This document shows positions 14,600 to 21,514 of a stretch of 21,973 nt of DNA, in pieces. Below the pieces are notes generated by a model. The model worked only from the letters and a program-made list of their open reading frames with translations, had not been told where the DNA came from and did not search any database. Both the position numbers and the translations under genes were made by a program. The stretch is taken from the NCBI GenBank assembly GCA_028275075.1, contig JAQCNK010000338.1, positions 1 through 21,973 of the forward strand, read 5' to 3'. Origin of the DNA: Haloarcula sp. Lineage in GTDB: Archaea > Halobacteriota > Halobacteria > Halobacteriales > Haloarculaceae. Within the stretch, counting starts at the first letter, position 1. The number at the start of each line of letters is the position of its first letter.

Positions 14600-15643
14600 G
14601 TGTCGGCAGCCCACACCGGGACCGCTCGTGAGACGCTCCGACCGCTGGTGTTCACCCTCGGGTGGGTTGCGCTTGCCGTCGCCGCTGTGCCCGCCCTCGC
14701 CGGGATTCGGCTCCCGGTCGCACTCCAGTACGCGCCGTTGGTCGCCAGCCTCCTCGTGCTGGGACTCCCCCATGGAGCCGTCGACCACCTCGCTGTCGCC
14801 CGGACCCGCGGTCGACGGCCCGACCGGCGGGCTATCGCCGCGGTAGTCTCCCTCTATGTCGCTGTCGGTGGTGCCTATGCCGTCGGCTGGTTCCGCGCGC
14901 CTGCAGTGGCGTTTGCCCTCTTTATTCTCGTCACGTGGTTCCACTGGGGGCAGGGCGACCTCTACGTGCTTGTGGCACTGGCCGATGCCGACTACCTCCG
15001 GTCGCGCGCCCAGCGAGTCGGGACTGTCTTCGTTCGCGGCGGGCTCCCAATGCTCGTCCCGCTGCTCGCTTTCCCCGAGTGGTACCGCCGGGTCGCGACA
15101 ACGCTTGTCGGACGGTTCGCCCCCGGAGCCGTCGGAGTGCTCTCGCCCGCCTTCCGTCCGGACGTCCGCCTCGGCCTGGGCCTCGTGTACGGCGCTGTCA
15201 TCGCCGGGACGCTGGCCGTCGGCTACGCGCGGGCCGACGACCTCGGTCCGTGGCGGCTCGACGCCGCCGAGACGCTCGGGCTCGTCGGCTTTTTCGCCGT
15301 CGTCCCGCCGATACTGGCCATCGGCGTTTACTTCTGTCTGTGGCACTCGCTGCGTCACATCGCCAGGCTCCTGCTCGTCGACGACAGTGCGACCACGGCA
15401 CTCAGTGACGGCATGCCAGCAGCGGCGTTTACCCGCTTTGCCCGCGATGCGCTGCCGCTAACGCTTGTCTCTCTCGCCCTGCTCGGTGGCTTTGCACTCC
15501 TCGTCCCGAACCCGCCCGGGACCATCTCGGAGTGGGTCGGGCTGTATCTCGTGTTCATCGCCGTCGTCACGCTTCCCCACGTGGTCGTGGTGACGATGAT
15601 GGATAGAGCACAGAGTATCTGGGCGTATACGGGTCGACACTGA
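14600..15643 (+). CDS. brp: Brp/Blh family beta-carotene 15,15'-dioxygenase
   Basis: A 347-residue polytopic membrane enzyme that cleaves beta-carotene to two retinals, the chromophore of rhodopsins. The iron-binding histidine motifs of the family are present: LGLPHGAVDH (H58, H63), TWFHWGQGD (H115), CLWHSLRHIARL (H249, H253) and TLPHVVV (H327). About nine hydrophobic segments are seen. The start is GTG, four bases after the crtY stop, with GGAGG at 14584-14588 as ribosome-binding site. Oddly, the 77-base palindromic element begins at codon 343, so residues YTGRH and the TGA stop come from the element. Without it (leaving one TA) the frame would continue YVDSVN and stop at 15721, so the enzyme's core is intact. 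Confidence 0.93.
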   Translation: MSAAHTGTARETLRPLVFTLGWVALAVAAVPALAGIRLPVALQYAPLVASLLVLGLPHGAVDHLAVARTRGRRPDRRAIAAVVSLYVAVGGAYAVGWFRAPAVAFALFILVTWFHWGQGDLYVLVALADADYLRSRAQRVGTVFVRGGLPMLVPLLAFPEWYRRVATTLVGRFAPGAVGVLSPAFRPDVRLGLGLVYGAVIAGTLAVGYARADDLGPWRLDAAETLGLVGFFAVVPPILAIGVYFCLWHSLRHIARLLLVDDSATTALSDGMPAAAFTRFARDALPLTLVSLALLGGFALLVPNPPGTISEWVGLYLVFIAVVTLPHVVVVTMMDRAQSIWAYTGRH

Positions 15644-15702
15644 TAGATATTCGCCGGGGTCTGGCGAGCCGAATTCTATCAATCGTTCTGTCGGCCCGTA
15701 TA
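15626..15702. mobile_element. 77-base palindromic element, copy 2 (MITE-like)
   Basis: This copy is identical to copy 1 (8495-8571) except T at 15686 and G at 15694; the latter breaks one pair of the terminal stem. Here the inverted repeat reaches two bases further out on each side (CGTATACGGG against CCCGTATACG), because the flanks happen to match. It sits between the convergent brp and zinc-ribbon genes, supplies the brp stop codon, and ends 11 bases from the zinc-ribbon stop. It may serve as a two-way terminator. Confidence 0.8.
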
Positions 15703-15713
15703 CGTCGACAGTG

Positions 15714-15845
15714 TCAACTGACGAGAACTGCGCTTTCCAGATACCGGTTACAGATATCGCAGAACGCGCTGTCGTCCGCTTCGATGATCGGGTTGTTCTC
15801 ACACTCTGGGCACATCTTGTCCACCGCGCGGTTTTCTTTGGTCAC
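15714..15845 (-). CDS. 43-residue zinc-ribbon microprotein
   Basis: A very short gene reading MTKENRAVDKMCPECENN at its start, with the GTG start as Met, and FCDICNRYLE later. Two CxxC pairs (C12-x2-C15 and C29-x2-C32), 13 residues apart, form a compact zinc ribbon, and the rest is acidic. A TATA-like TTTATTAT at 15866-15873 on the minus strand is about 25 bases ahead of the GTG at 15845, which fits a leaderless start. Haloarchaea encode many such one-ribbon microproteins, some with roles in metabolism or regulation; the function of this one is unknown. An internal ATG (residue 11) is possible but would shorten the protein to 33 residues. Confidence 0.7.
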   Translation of the reverse strand: MTKENRAVDKMCPECENNPIIEADDSAFCDICNRYLESAVLVS

Positions 15846-15861
15846 AGAATAGCGCAGAACC

Positions 15862-15877
15862 TGCAGATAATAAAAGC
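15862..15877 (-). promoter_or_regulatory. Promoter of the zinc-ribbon microprotein
   Basis: On the minus strand GGCTTTTATTATCTGC contains a good TATA core about 25 bases before the GTG start. The spacer from here to the rpl15e stop (15878-15995) shows only AT-rich stretches and a weak CCTGT/ACAGG inverted repeat at 15901-15915. Confidence 0.55.
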
Positions 15878-15995
15878 CACATATTTCCAACAAGTTTGCC
15901 CCTGTAGCTCACAGGTGCACTATATACCAACTGTGAGAAAGTAAACACGGTCGGCCTACTCCGCGACTTCCGTTCGCTTACGGCGCTGTCCCGGT

Positions 15996-16586
15996 CTACT
16001 TGCCCTTGCCACGGTTCGAGCGGATGGATGGGCGGGTTTTCTCGGTTCCTTTGCCCTTGCTGCTCAGGCCGCGGTTCCGGCGACCGGCACCGGTCAGGCC
16101 GCGGAAGACGCGGTCGGTCTGGTCCGGTTCACAGATCCAGTTGAGATCGTCGTCGTTCTGGATCGCGGGGTGTTCCGGGTCCACGAGGATGATCTCGTGC
16201 CACTTCTGTCGGCCATCCTGGCCGACGGAGTAGCTGTTGAGGACGCGGAGGTTCGGGTAGACGCGGGCAGCGCGCTCTTCGGCGACGCGCTGGAGGTTCT
16301 TCCGGCGGGTGATGCGAGTGACACCCTGGCGCTTCGAGCGCCGGCCGGCCGTGTGTCGCTGCTTTCGCGCGCTGCCCTTGCGGACGGAGACGCGAGCCAC
16401 GATGATACCCTGTTTCGCCTTGTATCCCTGCGAGCGAGCCTTGTCGAGGCGGGTCGGACGCTCGATGCGGACGACCGATCCCTCGTTGCGCCACTCCTGT
16501 TGGCGCTGCCACTGCAGTTCTGCGAGTTTCCCCTCTTTGGGGGTCTGCCATGCGTCTCGGATGTACGAGTATGCACTTCGTGCCAT
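15996..16586 (-). CDS. rpl15e: 50S ribosomal protein L15e
   Basis: A 196-residue archaeal/eukaryotic-type large-subunit protein that binds 23S rRNA. The conserved start MARSAYSYIRDAWQTPKEG and the segments RLDKARSQGYKAKQG, GRRSKRQGV and NLRVLNSYSVGQDGRQKW are all family signatures. The C-terminal tail, GLSSKGKGTEKTRPSIRSN, is basic and disordered, as in homologues. It is more basic than its neighbours, as expected for rRNA binding. It is preceded by a long spacer. A TATA-like GCTTAAGAG about 145 bases upstream on the same strand would give a leader of roughly 120 bases; a closer promoter is not evident. Confidence 0.97.
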   Translation of the reverse strand: MARSAYSYIRDAWQTPKEGKLAELQWQRQQEWRNEGSVVRIERPTRLDKARSQGYKAKQGIIVARVSVRKGSARKQRHTAGRRSKRQGVTRITRRKNLQRVAEERAARVYPNLRVLNSYSVGQDGRQKWHEIILVDPEHPAIQNDDDLNWICEPDQTDRVFRGLTGAGRRNRGLSSKGKGTEKTRPSIRSNRGKGK

Positions 16587-16959
16587 TGTGTTTCACCACG
16601 GGCGTTGCGTGGTTCAAGTCGCCGTAGCGACGAACGGTCGCGCCGGGGACTCACATCCCGACCTGCACACGCAGGTGCCCGCTGGTGCCCGTCGTCCAGC
16701 GAGTTGTCAGTAGTTCCATAGTGGGACTCTTAAGCGGTTCGAACTCCGCTCGGTACGGGTATCGTTACAGGGGTAGTCGGCTATCAGGAAAGTAGGGGTA
16801 TACCGACTGTTGTCGTCCGGTCGCACGCACCCTTTTCCAGAACACGCGCAAGACAGAGGCAATCGAGCGCCACGCACGGTTGTGTTCAGTTGCGCATGAC
16901 CAACCAAGACGTGCATAAACTTTAGTTACTGTCTGTTATTATCAAGCAATAGTTGGACA
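16587..16959. other. 373-base spacer between divergent rpl15e and tyrosinase genes
   Basis: No gene is supported here. It holds GCTTAAGAG on the minus strand (16728-16736), a possible rpl15e promoter with a long leader. Near the right end are two TATA-like sequences, AACTTTAGTTA (16918-16928) and TTATTATC (16936-16943), about 37 and 21 bases ahead of the tyrosinase ATG. AGTCGG (16775-16780) and CCGACT (16803-16808) form a weak inverted repeat across 22 bases. A 22-codon minus-strand frame at 16651-16719 has no leaderless signal and no relatedness I can see. Confidence 0.5.
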
Positions 16960-18333
16960 ATGAGACGACGGACGCTACTCAAGACGGCTGGATCGGCAGT
17001 CGCGCTCGGGACACTCTCGACGTCGGCATCGGCAGCGACAGACTGTCCTGAAAGACGCTCGCTACGCTCGCTTCGACGGAAAGACCCGGCGGATATCATC
17101 CAGACGTGGCGCGAGGGGATACGGACGCTCAAATCCCTTCCCGACGATGACCCGCGAAACTGGGATCATCAGGTCCGGATTCACGGCACCGCCCGGCGCT
17201 TCATAAACTGCGAACACGGCAACTGGCTCTTTCTGGCCTGGCATCGCGCGTACTTGCACTACCACGAGGAGATCATCCGCGAGGTGACCGGCAACGAGTC
17301 GTTCGCGCTGCCCTACTGGAACTGGCTCGATAACGGCCGCTTGCCGGCGCTGTTCAAGCGCGACCCGTTCACGAACCCAAGCCGTACGCCCATCAATTCG
17401 CTCGATGACAGTATCTCCGGCCGCGAGCAGGTCGAGCCGGCGCTCTCGGATCCGAACTTCTACCGGGCCATCGGCGGCTGGGCGGGCAGACAGGACCGCG
17501 AGGGGTACGTTCGTTCGGGTTCCGGGGCGTTCGAGTCACCGGGCCACGACTACGTCCACATCCGCGTCGGCGGCGACATGGCGACTGGGAAGTCGCCCAA
17601 CGATCCGTCGTTCTGGGCCCACCACAGCATGATGGACCGCCTGTGGTGGGAGTGGAACGCTCGTGGGCACCCAAACCCCGACGACGATCGCTGGCTGGAC
17701 TGGACGTTCGCGGACCACTTGGTCAACCGCCACGGGGAGACTGTCGACATCACTGTTGAGGAAGCGCTGGCGCTGCCAGAGCAGTCCTATACATACGGAA
17801 CACGAGTCAGTGGTGGCGCCGCCGATGTCGATCCGGACACGCAGACGAACACTGCGACGGTTGAACTCGACAAACCAGTTCGGCGGGTGCTCTGTGAGAA
17901 CTGCTCGCTCGGCGTCGACGACGGACTCTCCGGGTCGGTCGATCGCTCCGTGGTCGACCCCTACCTCACTGGGCAAGACGGCCGCGTGCTGGTGACGGCC
18001 CGTGACATCGCCATGCCGAAGACTGGCTGGTTCCACGGACGTGTCTACGTAAATCCGAAGTCGCAGAATCCGGGGAAGGGGTCCCAACATTACGCCGGTA
18101 CCTACCATCTCTGGATCGCACCGCCCGAACACCCACCCCAGAATCAGTACGTCGACGTGACGCCGACGCTCAAACGGCTCGCAGACGCCGGGAAGCTCGG
18201 CGACACGGTCGATGTCGTCGTCGCCGGCGAACCGCTCCGGGGAGCAGGCAACACCAGCCCGTCGACGCCAGTCGGAGAGCTGTCGCTTTCGGTGACCCAG
18301 TCACGCATCGACGGTGATATCGAAGAGTTCTGA
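16960..18333 (+). CDS. Tat-exported tyrosinase-family copper enzyme
   Basis: A 457-residue type-3 copper protein, probably an extracellular phenol or catechol oxidase. The N-terminus MRRRTLLKTAGSAVALG, then a small-residue stretch to about residue 26, is a Tat signal. CuA ligands are H75 (RIHG), H86 (CEHG) and H95 (AWHRAYL). CuB ligands are H196 and H200 (GHDYVH) and the H221/H222 pair in DPSFWAHHSMMD. C84 in C-E-H matches the Cys-x-His thioether pattern of fungal tyrosinases, absent from Streptomyces enzymes. Residues about 290-457 form a beta-rich C-terminal domain with C310 and C313, which may cap the active site. Melanin-like oxidation is inferred from the family. It stands alone, with no caddie protein or copper chaperone gene beside it. 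Confidence 0.88.
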   Translation: MRRRTLLKTAGSAVALGTLSTSASAATDCPERRSLRSLRRKDPADIIQTWREGIRTLKSLPDDDPRNWDHQVRIHGTARRFINCEHGNWLFLAWHRAYLHYHEEIIREVTGNESFALPYWNWLDNGRLPALFKRDPFTNPSRTPINSLDDSISGREQVEPALSDPNFYRAIGGWAGRQDREGYVRSGSGAFESPGHDYVHIRVGGDMATGKSPNDPSFWAHHSMMDRLWWEWNARGHPNPDDDRWLDWTFADHLVNRHGETVDITVEEALALPEQSYTYGTRVSGGAADVDPDTQTNTATVELDKPVRRVLCENCSLGVDDGLSGSVDRSVVDPYLTGQDGRVLVTARDIAMPKTGWFHGRVYVNPKSQNPGKGSQHYAGTYHLWIAPPEHPPQNQYVDVTPTLKRLADAGKLGDTVDVVVAGEPLRGAGNTSPSTPVGELSLSVTQSRIDGDIEEF

Positions 18334-18368
18334 CGGGAGTGCGTGACACTCTGTACGATCAAGAAATG

Positions 18369-18383
18369 TGGCCATTATATGGA
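18369..18383 (+). promoter_or_regulatory. Promoter of the hydroxyacid dehydrogenase gene
   Basis: GGCCATTATATGGAC contains a good TATA core centred near 18376, 28 bases ahead of the ATG at 18404. This supports a leaderless transcript and the choice of start. Confidence 0.6.
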
Positions 18384-18403
18384 CGTATCCCGTTCGTTCG
18401 TGT

Positions 18404-19360
18404 ATGGACCGTGTCGTTACAAGCGACGACCCGATGATAGACGCTGCCGCGCTCCGTGATCGCCTCGACGCCGAAGTCGTCACCGCTGACGGCGGGCAGA
18501 AGCTACTGGATGCCGCCGGGAGCGCCGACGCGCTGGTCGTCGACGTGAACACGTCCGTTGGACGTTCCACCTTCGACGCTCTCGACGGCCTGCAGGTGGT
18601 CGCCCGAGCCGGTGTCGGCATCGAGAACATCGACGTGACCGCGGCCGCCGACCACGGTGTCGCTGTCACGAACGCGCCGGACTACTGCACTCGTGAGGTC
18701 GCGACCCACACCGTGACGCTGTTGCTCGGCTGCATCCGCGGGGTCGCCGCCTACGACCGCGACACCCGTGACGGTAACTGGGGCTGGGAGCGGGGCCGTC
18801 GTGTCCACCGACTGCAAGGTGGCACGCTCGGGCTGGTCTCCTTCGGACCCATCGCTCGTCGGGTCCGCGAGCAGTTGCAGGGCTTTGCGGTCGACGTGGT
18901 GGCGTATGACCCGTACGTCGACGCCGAGGAGATGGCTGAGGCAGATGTGGAGAAGGTATCTCTGGACGAACTGTACGAGCGAGCCGATTATCTCTCTCTG
19001 CACGCCCCGGTGACCGACGACACCCGCGGGATGATCGATGCCGGCGCGCTCGATGCCATGGGCGACGAGACTGTCCTCGTCAACACCGGCCGCGGCGCCC
19101 TCATCGACGAGGACGCGTTGGCCGAGGGACTGCGTGCGGGTACTATCGCTGCCGCCGGGCTCGATGTGCTCCGGACTGAACCCCCCGAGGCGGACCACCC
19201 ACTGATCGGACTCGACAACTGCATCGTCACGCCTCATGCGGCGTGGTACTCTGTGGAGGCCCGTGCGGACCTCAACGCCACTATCGCCGAGAATGTCCGG
19301 GTGGCACTGGCCGGCGAGACGCCGCCGAACTACATCGACCCCGACACGAACTGGCTGTAG
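18404..19360 (+). CDS. D-2-hydroxyacid dehydrogenase, C-terminal-binding-protein (CtBP) type
   Basis: A 318-residue NAD(P)-dependent dehydrogenase of the D-2-hydroxyacid family, nearest to the CtBP/phosphoglycerate dehydrogenase-like branch. Substrate-domain motif ARAGVGIENID lies at 68-77. The nucleotide-binding motif LGLVSFGPIAR (142-151) has Ser146 where most family members have Gly. The catalytic triad is present: R230 (VNTGRGALID), E259 (RTEPPE) and H278 (TPHAAWYS); the AWYS after His is typical of CtBP-like proteins. There is no ACT domain, so it is not a regular SerA. The substrate cannot be told. It runs alone between the tyrosinase and HTH-10 genes. The ATG at 18404 is chosen over an upstream frame by its TATA spacing. 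Confidence 0.88.
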   Translation: MDRVVTSDDPMIDAAALRDRLDAEVVTADGGQKLLDAAGSADALVVDVNTSVGRSTFDALDGLQVVARAGVGIENIDVTAAADHGVAVTNAPDYCTREVATHTVTLLLGCIRGVAAYDRDTRDGNWGWERGRRVHRLQGGTLGLVSFGPIARRVREQLQGFAVDVVAYDPYVDAEEMAEADVEKVSLDELYERADYLSLHAPVTDDTRGMIDAGALDAMGDETVLVNTGRGALIDEDALAEGLRAGTIAAAGLDVLRTEPPEADHPLIGLDNCIVTPHAAWYSVEARADLNATIAENVRVALAGETPPNYIDPDTNWL

Positions 19361-19509
19361 ACGGCCTCCGTACCGCCCCGGGCGAGCCGACAGGTACAAC
19401 CGTTCTCGGTCTCGGACGACCGCCAGTTGTGTGTCGAGTGGGTCGTCCCGTTGCTGGTCGCCACGTCCGTCCTCGAAAACTGACGGTGTCAGCTACCCCA
19501 CCATCGAAA

Positions 19510-19525
19510 TTCGGCGTATGCCGAA
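19510..19525. promoter_or_regulatory. Palindromic operator candidate upstream of HTH-10 gene
   Basis: TTCGGCGTATGCCGAA has 6-base arms around GTAT and ends ten bases before the TATA box of the next gene. A near copy lies upstream of the TFB gene at 20369-20384. The position immediately upstream of the TATA box suits an activator or autoregulator. Confidence 0.5.
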
Positions 19526-19532
19526 CGGAAGC

Positions 19533-19545
19533 GGAGATATAACCG
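19533..19545 (+). promoter_or_regulatory. Promoter of the HTH-10 regulator gene
   Basis: GGAGATATAACCG holds a TATA core centred about 28 bases before the GTG at 19567, giving a leaderless transcript. The spacer before it (19361-19500) contains only a small CTGAC/GTCAG hairpin at 19480-19492. Confidence 0.6.
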
Positions 19546-19566
19546 GCTCCGCTGCGTACTACGTCT

Positions 19567-20352
19567 GTGCGCGAGTTCATCTTCACCATCGATTACGACC
19601 GGGACGTGGACCCACTGATGGACGTGTTCATCGACCACCCTGAGGCCCATTCTCGCTCTATTGCCTGTAACGTCACCGACGACGGCATGTGGCGACTCGA
19701 ACGGGTCGCCGGGCCCGAGTCGGCACTCGAACGGCTCGACGATGTCTTCGACAGCCCGGTCCAGTGTACGGAGTGTATCGGCACCCGCGACTGCGTGACC
19801 GAGTGGCACTACGAGGTCATCGCGAGCGAGGCGGGTCGGCGAACCGTCTACAGTTATCGCTCGGAAGCCGGTGACTGTCACTCCATCCCCAGACTGGCCA
19901 TCGAGCACGTCGGACAGGGGGTCCTCTGTGAGACTGAGCGCCGCGGGAGCCGCTGTGAGTGGCGGCTCCTGCTCTGCTCGGACGAGGGTGTCGACGCTCT
20001 CTTCTCGGCTCTGGAATCGGAACTCCGCCCCGGCCTCACCGTCGAGTTCCGTCAGCTTGGGCAGCCTGCCTACTGGGCTGACGAGGCGGTCACCCTCGCC
20101 GAGCTCCCTCCGGAACAGCAGGCCGCCGCCGAGGCCGCTGTCGACTACGGCTACTACCGCACTCCCCGAGATGTCTCGCTGACCGAGTTGGCCGAGCGTC
20201 TCGATGTCTCACGGTCGACGCTGCAGTATCGGCTCCAGCGCGCCGAAGCTTGGATCGTTCGTTCCTTCGTCACCCGGTCGATGGGCCCCGTCGAGGCCGA
20301 CGAGACTGTCGCGGAAGGGAGCCGGCTACGGGTCGGCCGCTCCGGTGTGTGA
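19567..20352 (+). CDS. HTH-10 (bacterioopsin-activator type) transcriptional regulator
   Basis: A 261-residue haloarchaeal regulator. The C-terminal HTH_10 domain at about 180-235 reads LPPEQQAAAEAAVDYGYY, PRDVSLTELAERL and the recognition helix SRSTLQYRLQRAEAWI. The N-terminal 160 residues are an alpha/beta sensory region without PAS or GAF; C67, C70 and C76 (QCTECIGTRDC) and further cysteines C104, C121, C130 and C137 could bind metal or sense redox. The start is GTG, supported by a TATA box 28 bases upstream. The last 25 residues are a variable tail. A palindrome next to its promoter, repeated upstream of the following TFB gene, suggests that it regulates itself and that gene. Confidence 0.87.
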   Translation: MREFIFTIDYDRDVDPLMDVFIDHPEAHSRSIACNVTDDGMWRLERVAGPESALERLDDVFDSPVQCTECIGTRDCVTEWHYEVIASEAGRRTVYSYRSEAGDCHSIPRLAIEHVGQGVLCETERRGSRCEWRLLLCSDEGVDALFSALESELRPGLTVEFRQLGQPAYWADEAVTLAELPPEQQAAAEAAVDYGYYRTPRDVSLTELAERLDVSRSTLQYRLQRAEAWIVRSFVTRSMGPVEADETVAEGSRLRVGRSGV

Positions 20353-20368
20353 GGCCCTGACACGGCAG

Positions 20369-20384
20369 TTCGGCATATGCCAAC
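20369..20384. promoter_or_regulatory. Palindromic operator candidate upstream of TFB gene
   Basis: TTCGGCATATGCCAAC matches the motif at 19510-19525 in 13 of 16 positions and has a perfect GGCATATGCC core. It lies about 70 bases before the TFB start. TATA candidates follow at GATACTGG (20393-20400) and CTTACTATGC (20409-20418). Confidence 0.5.
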
Positions 20385-20454
20385 CGAGTTCTGATACTGG
20401 ATGCGTGCCTTACTATGCGTACACGCGAGTCTCGGTTCCCTCGCACTCCCTATT

Positions 20455-21453
20455 ATGACTACACTCAGAACCTATGACGCCAACGAGCGCGATACCGACG
20501 AGGAGGAAGTGGTCGCTGAAGATCATCACTGCCCGGACTGTGGCGGCTCCCTGACCAGCGACGCGTCCCGCGGTGAGACGGTCTGTGGGGACTGTGGCCT
20601 GGTAGTCGAGGAGAACGAAATCGACCACGGGCCCGAATGGCGTGCGTTCGATTCGGCCGAGCGAGACCAGAAGTCCCGCGTCGGCGCCCCAACCACCAAG
20701 ATGATGCACGACGAGGGGCTCTCGACGAATATCGGCTGGCAGAACAAGGACGCCAACGGCAACCAGCTGTCGGCGAACCAGCGCGAGAAGATGCAGCGAC
20801 TGCGGACCTGGAACGAGCGCTTCCGCACTCGGGACCACAGCGAGCGGAACCTCAAGCAGGCCCTGGGTGAGATCGACCGCATGGGCTCGGCGCTTGGCGC
20901 CCCGGAGAGCGCCCGCGAGACTGCGAGCGTCATTTACCGGCGTGCACTCGACGAGGGGCTGCTCCCGGGGCGCTCCATCGAAGGGATCGCCACGGCCGCT
21001 TTGTACGCTGCCATCCGGCAGGCAAACCTCCCCCAGACCATCGATGACATGGTACTCGTGAGCCGTGTCGACGAGCAGGAGTTCACGCGGGCCTACCGCT
21101 ACATCAACCGCGAACTCGCCCTGCAGATCGGCCCGCCGGACCCGGCCGACTACCTCACCAAGTTCGCTTCCGCCGTCGGCGCCAGCGACGAACTGGTACG
21201 TCGGGCCCGGGAACTGCTGGAGACGGGCAAGGCCGCCAACGTCCACAGCGGCAAGAGCCCCGTCGGTCTCGCAGCCGCGTCCATCTATGCGGCCGGCCTG
21301 CTCGTCAACGAGGAACTCACCCAGGAGACGGTGAGCGATGCCACCGACGTGAGCACGGTCACCATCCGTGACCGCTACCGAGAACTGCTCGAAGCCGCAT
21401 CCGCTCGCGACACCGCGACCAGCGCCACGGGCGGCTCCAACGCCAGCGCCTGA
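20455..21453 (+). CDS. tfb: Transcription initiation factor IIB (TFB)
   Basis: A 332-residue archaeal TFB, which bridges TBP-bound promoters and RNA polymerase. After an acidic N-terminus the zinc ribbon is formed by C26-x2-C29 and C44-x2-C47. The B-finger/linker region follows with RVGAPTTKMMHDEGLSTNIGW (76-96). Two cyclin-like repeats lie at about 127-215 and 225-315, with the promoter-binding stretch GKSPVGLAAASIYAAGL in the second. Haloarchaea carry several TFBs that steer different gene sets; which one this is cannot be told. The ATG at 20455 was chosen because the preceding 18 in-frame residues are hydrophobic and overlap the TATA-like region. It follows the HTH-10 gene by 102 bases in the same direction and shares a palindrome with it. 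Confidence 0.96.
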   Translation: MTTLRTYDANERDTDEEEVVAEDHHCPDCGGSLTSDASRGETVCGDCGLVVEENEIDHGPEWRAFDSAERDQKSRVGAPTTKMMHDEGLSTNIGWQNKDANGNQLSANQREKMQRLRTWNERFRTRDHSERNLKQALGEIDRMGSALGAPESARETASVIYRRALDEGLLPGRSIEGIATAALYAAIRQANLPQTIDDMVLVSRVDEQEFTRAYRYINRELALQIGPPDPADYLTKFASAVGASDELVRRARELLETGKAANVHSGKSPVGLAAASIYAAGLLVNEELTQETVSDATDVSTVTIRDRYRELLEAASARDTATSATGGSNASA

Positions 21454-21499
21454 TTTTCGCCCTGCTGTCGGCCATGGCGGCTAGTCTGCTTGGCCATTC

Positions 21500-21514
21500 G
21501 TCTTTAGCTAAGAC
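21500..21514 (+). terminator. Weak hairpin downstream of tfb
   Basis: GTCTT and AAGAC form a 5-base stem around TAGCT, 47 bases past the tfb stop. There is no clear T run, so support is weak. Confidence 0.25.

Noticed and set aside
15895..15935. tRNA-like TGTAGCTCACAGGT sequence
   Set aside because: Only a D-arm-like stretch is present; no anticodon arm, T arm or acceptor stem can be paired.
16651..16719. 22-codon minus-strand ORF upstream of rpl15e
   Set aside because: It has a TATA-like sequence too close for a leaderless start and no relatedness. It is better read as leader or spacer.
17041..17085. GCTCGCTACGCTCGCTTCG stretch as a mobile-element end
   Set aside because: It is inside the tyrosinase frame, just after the signal peptide, and lacks a matching arm of useful length.
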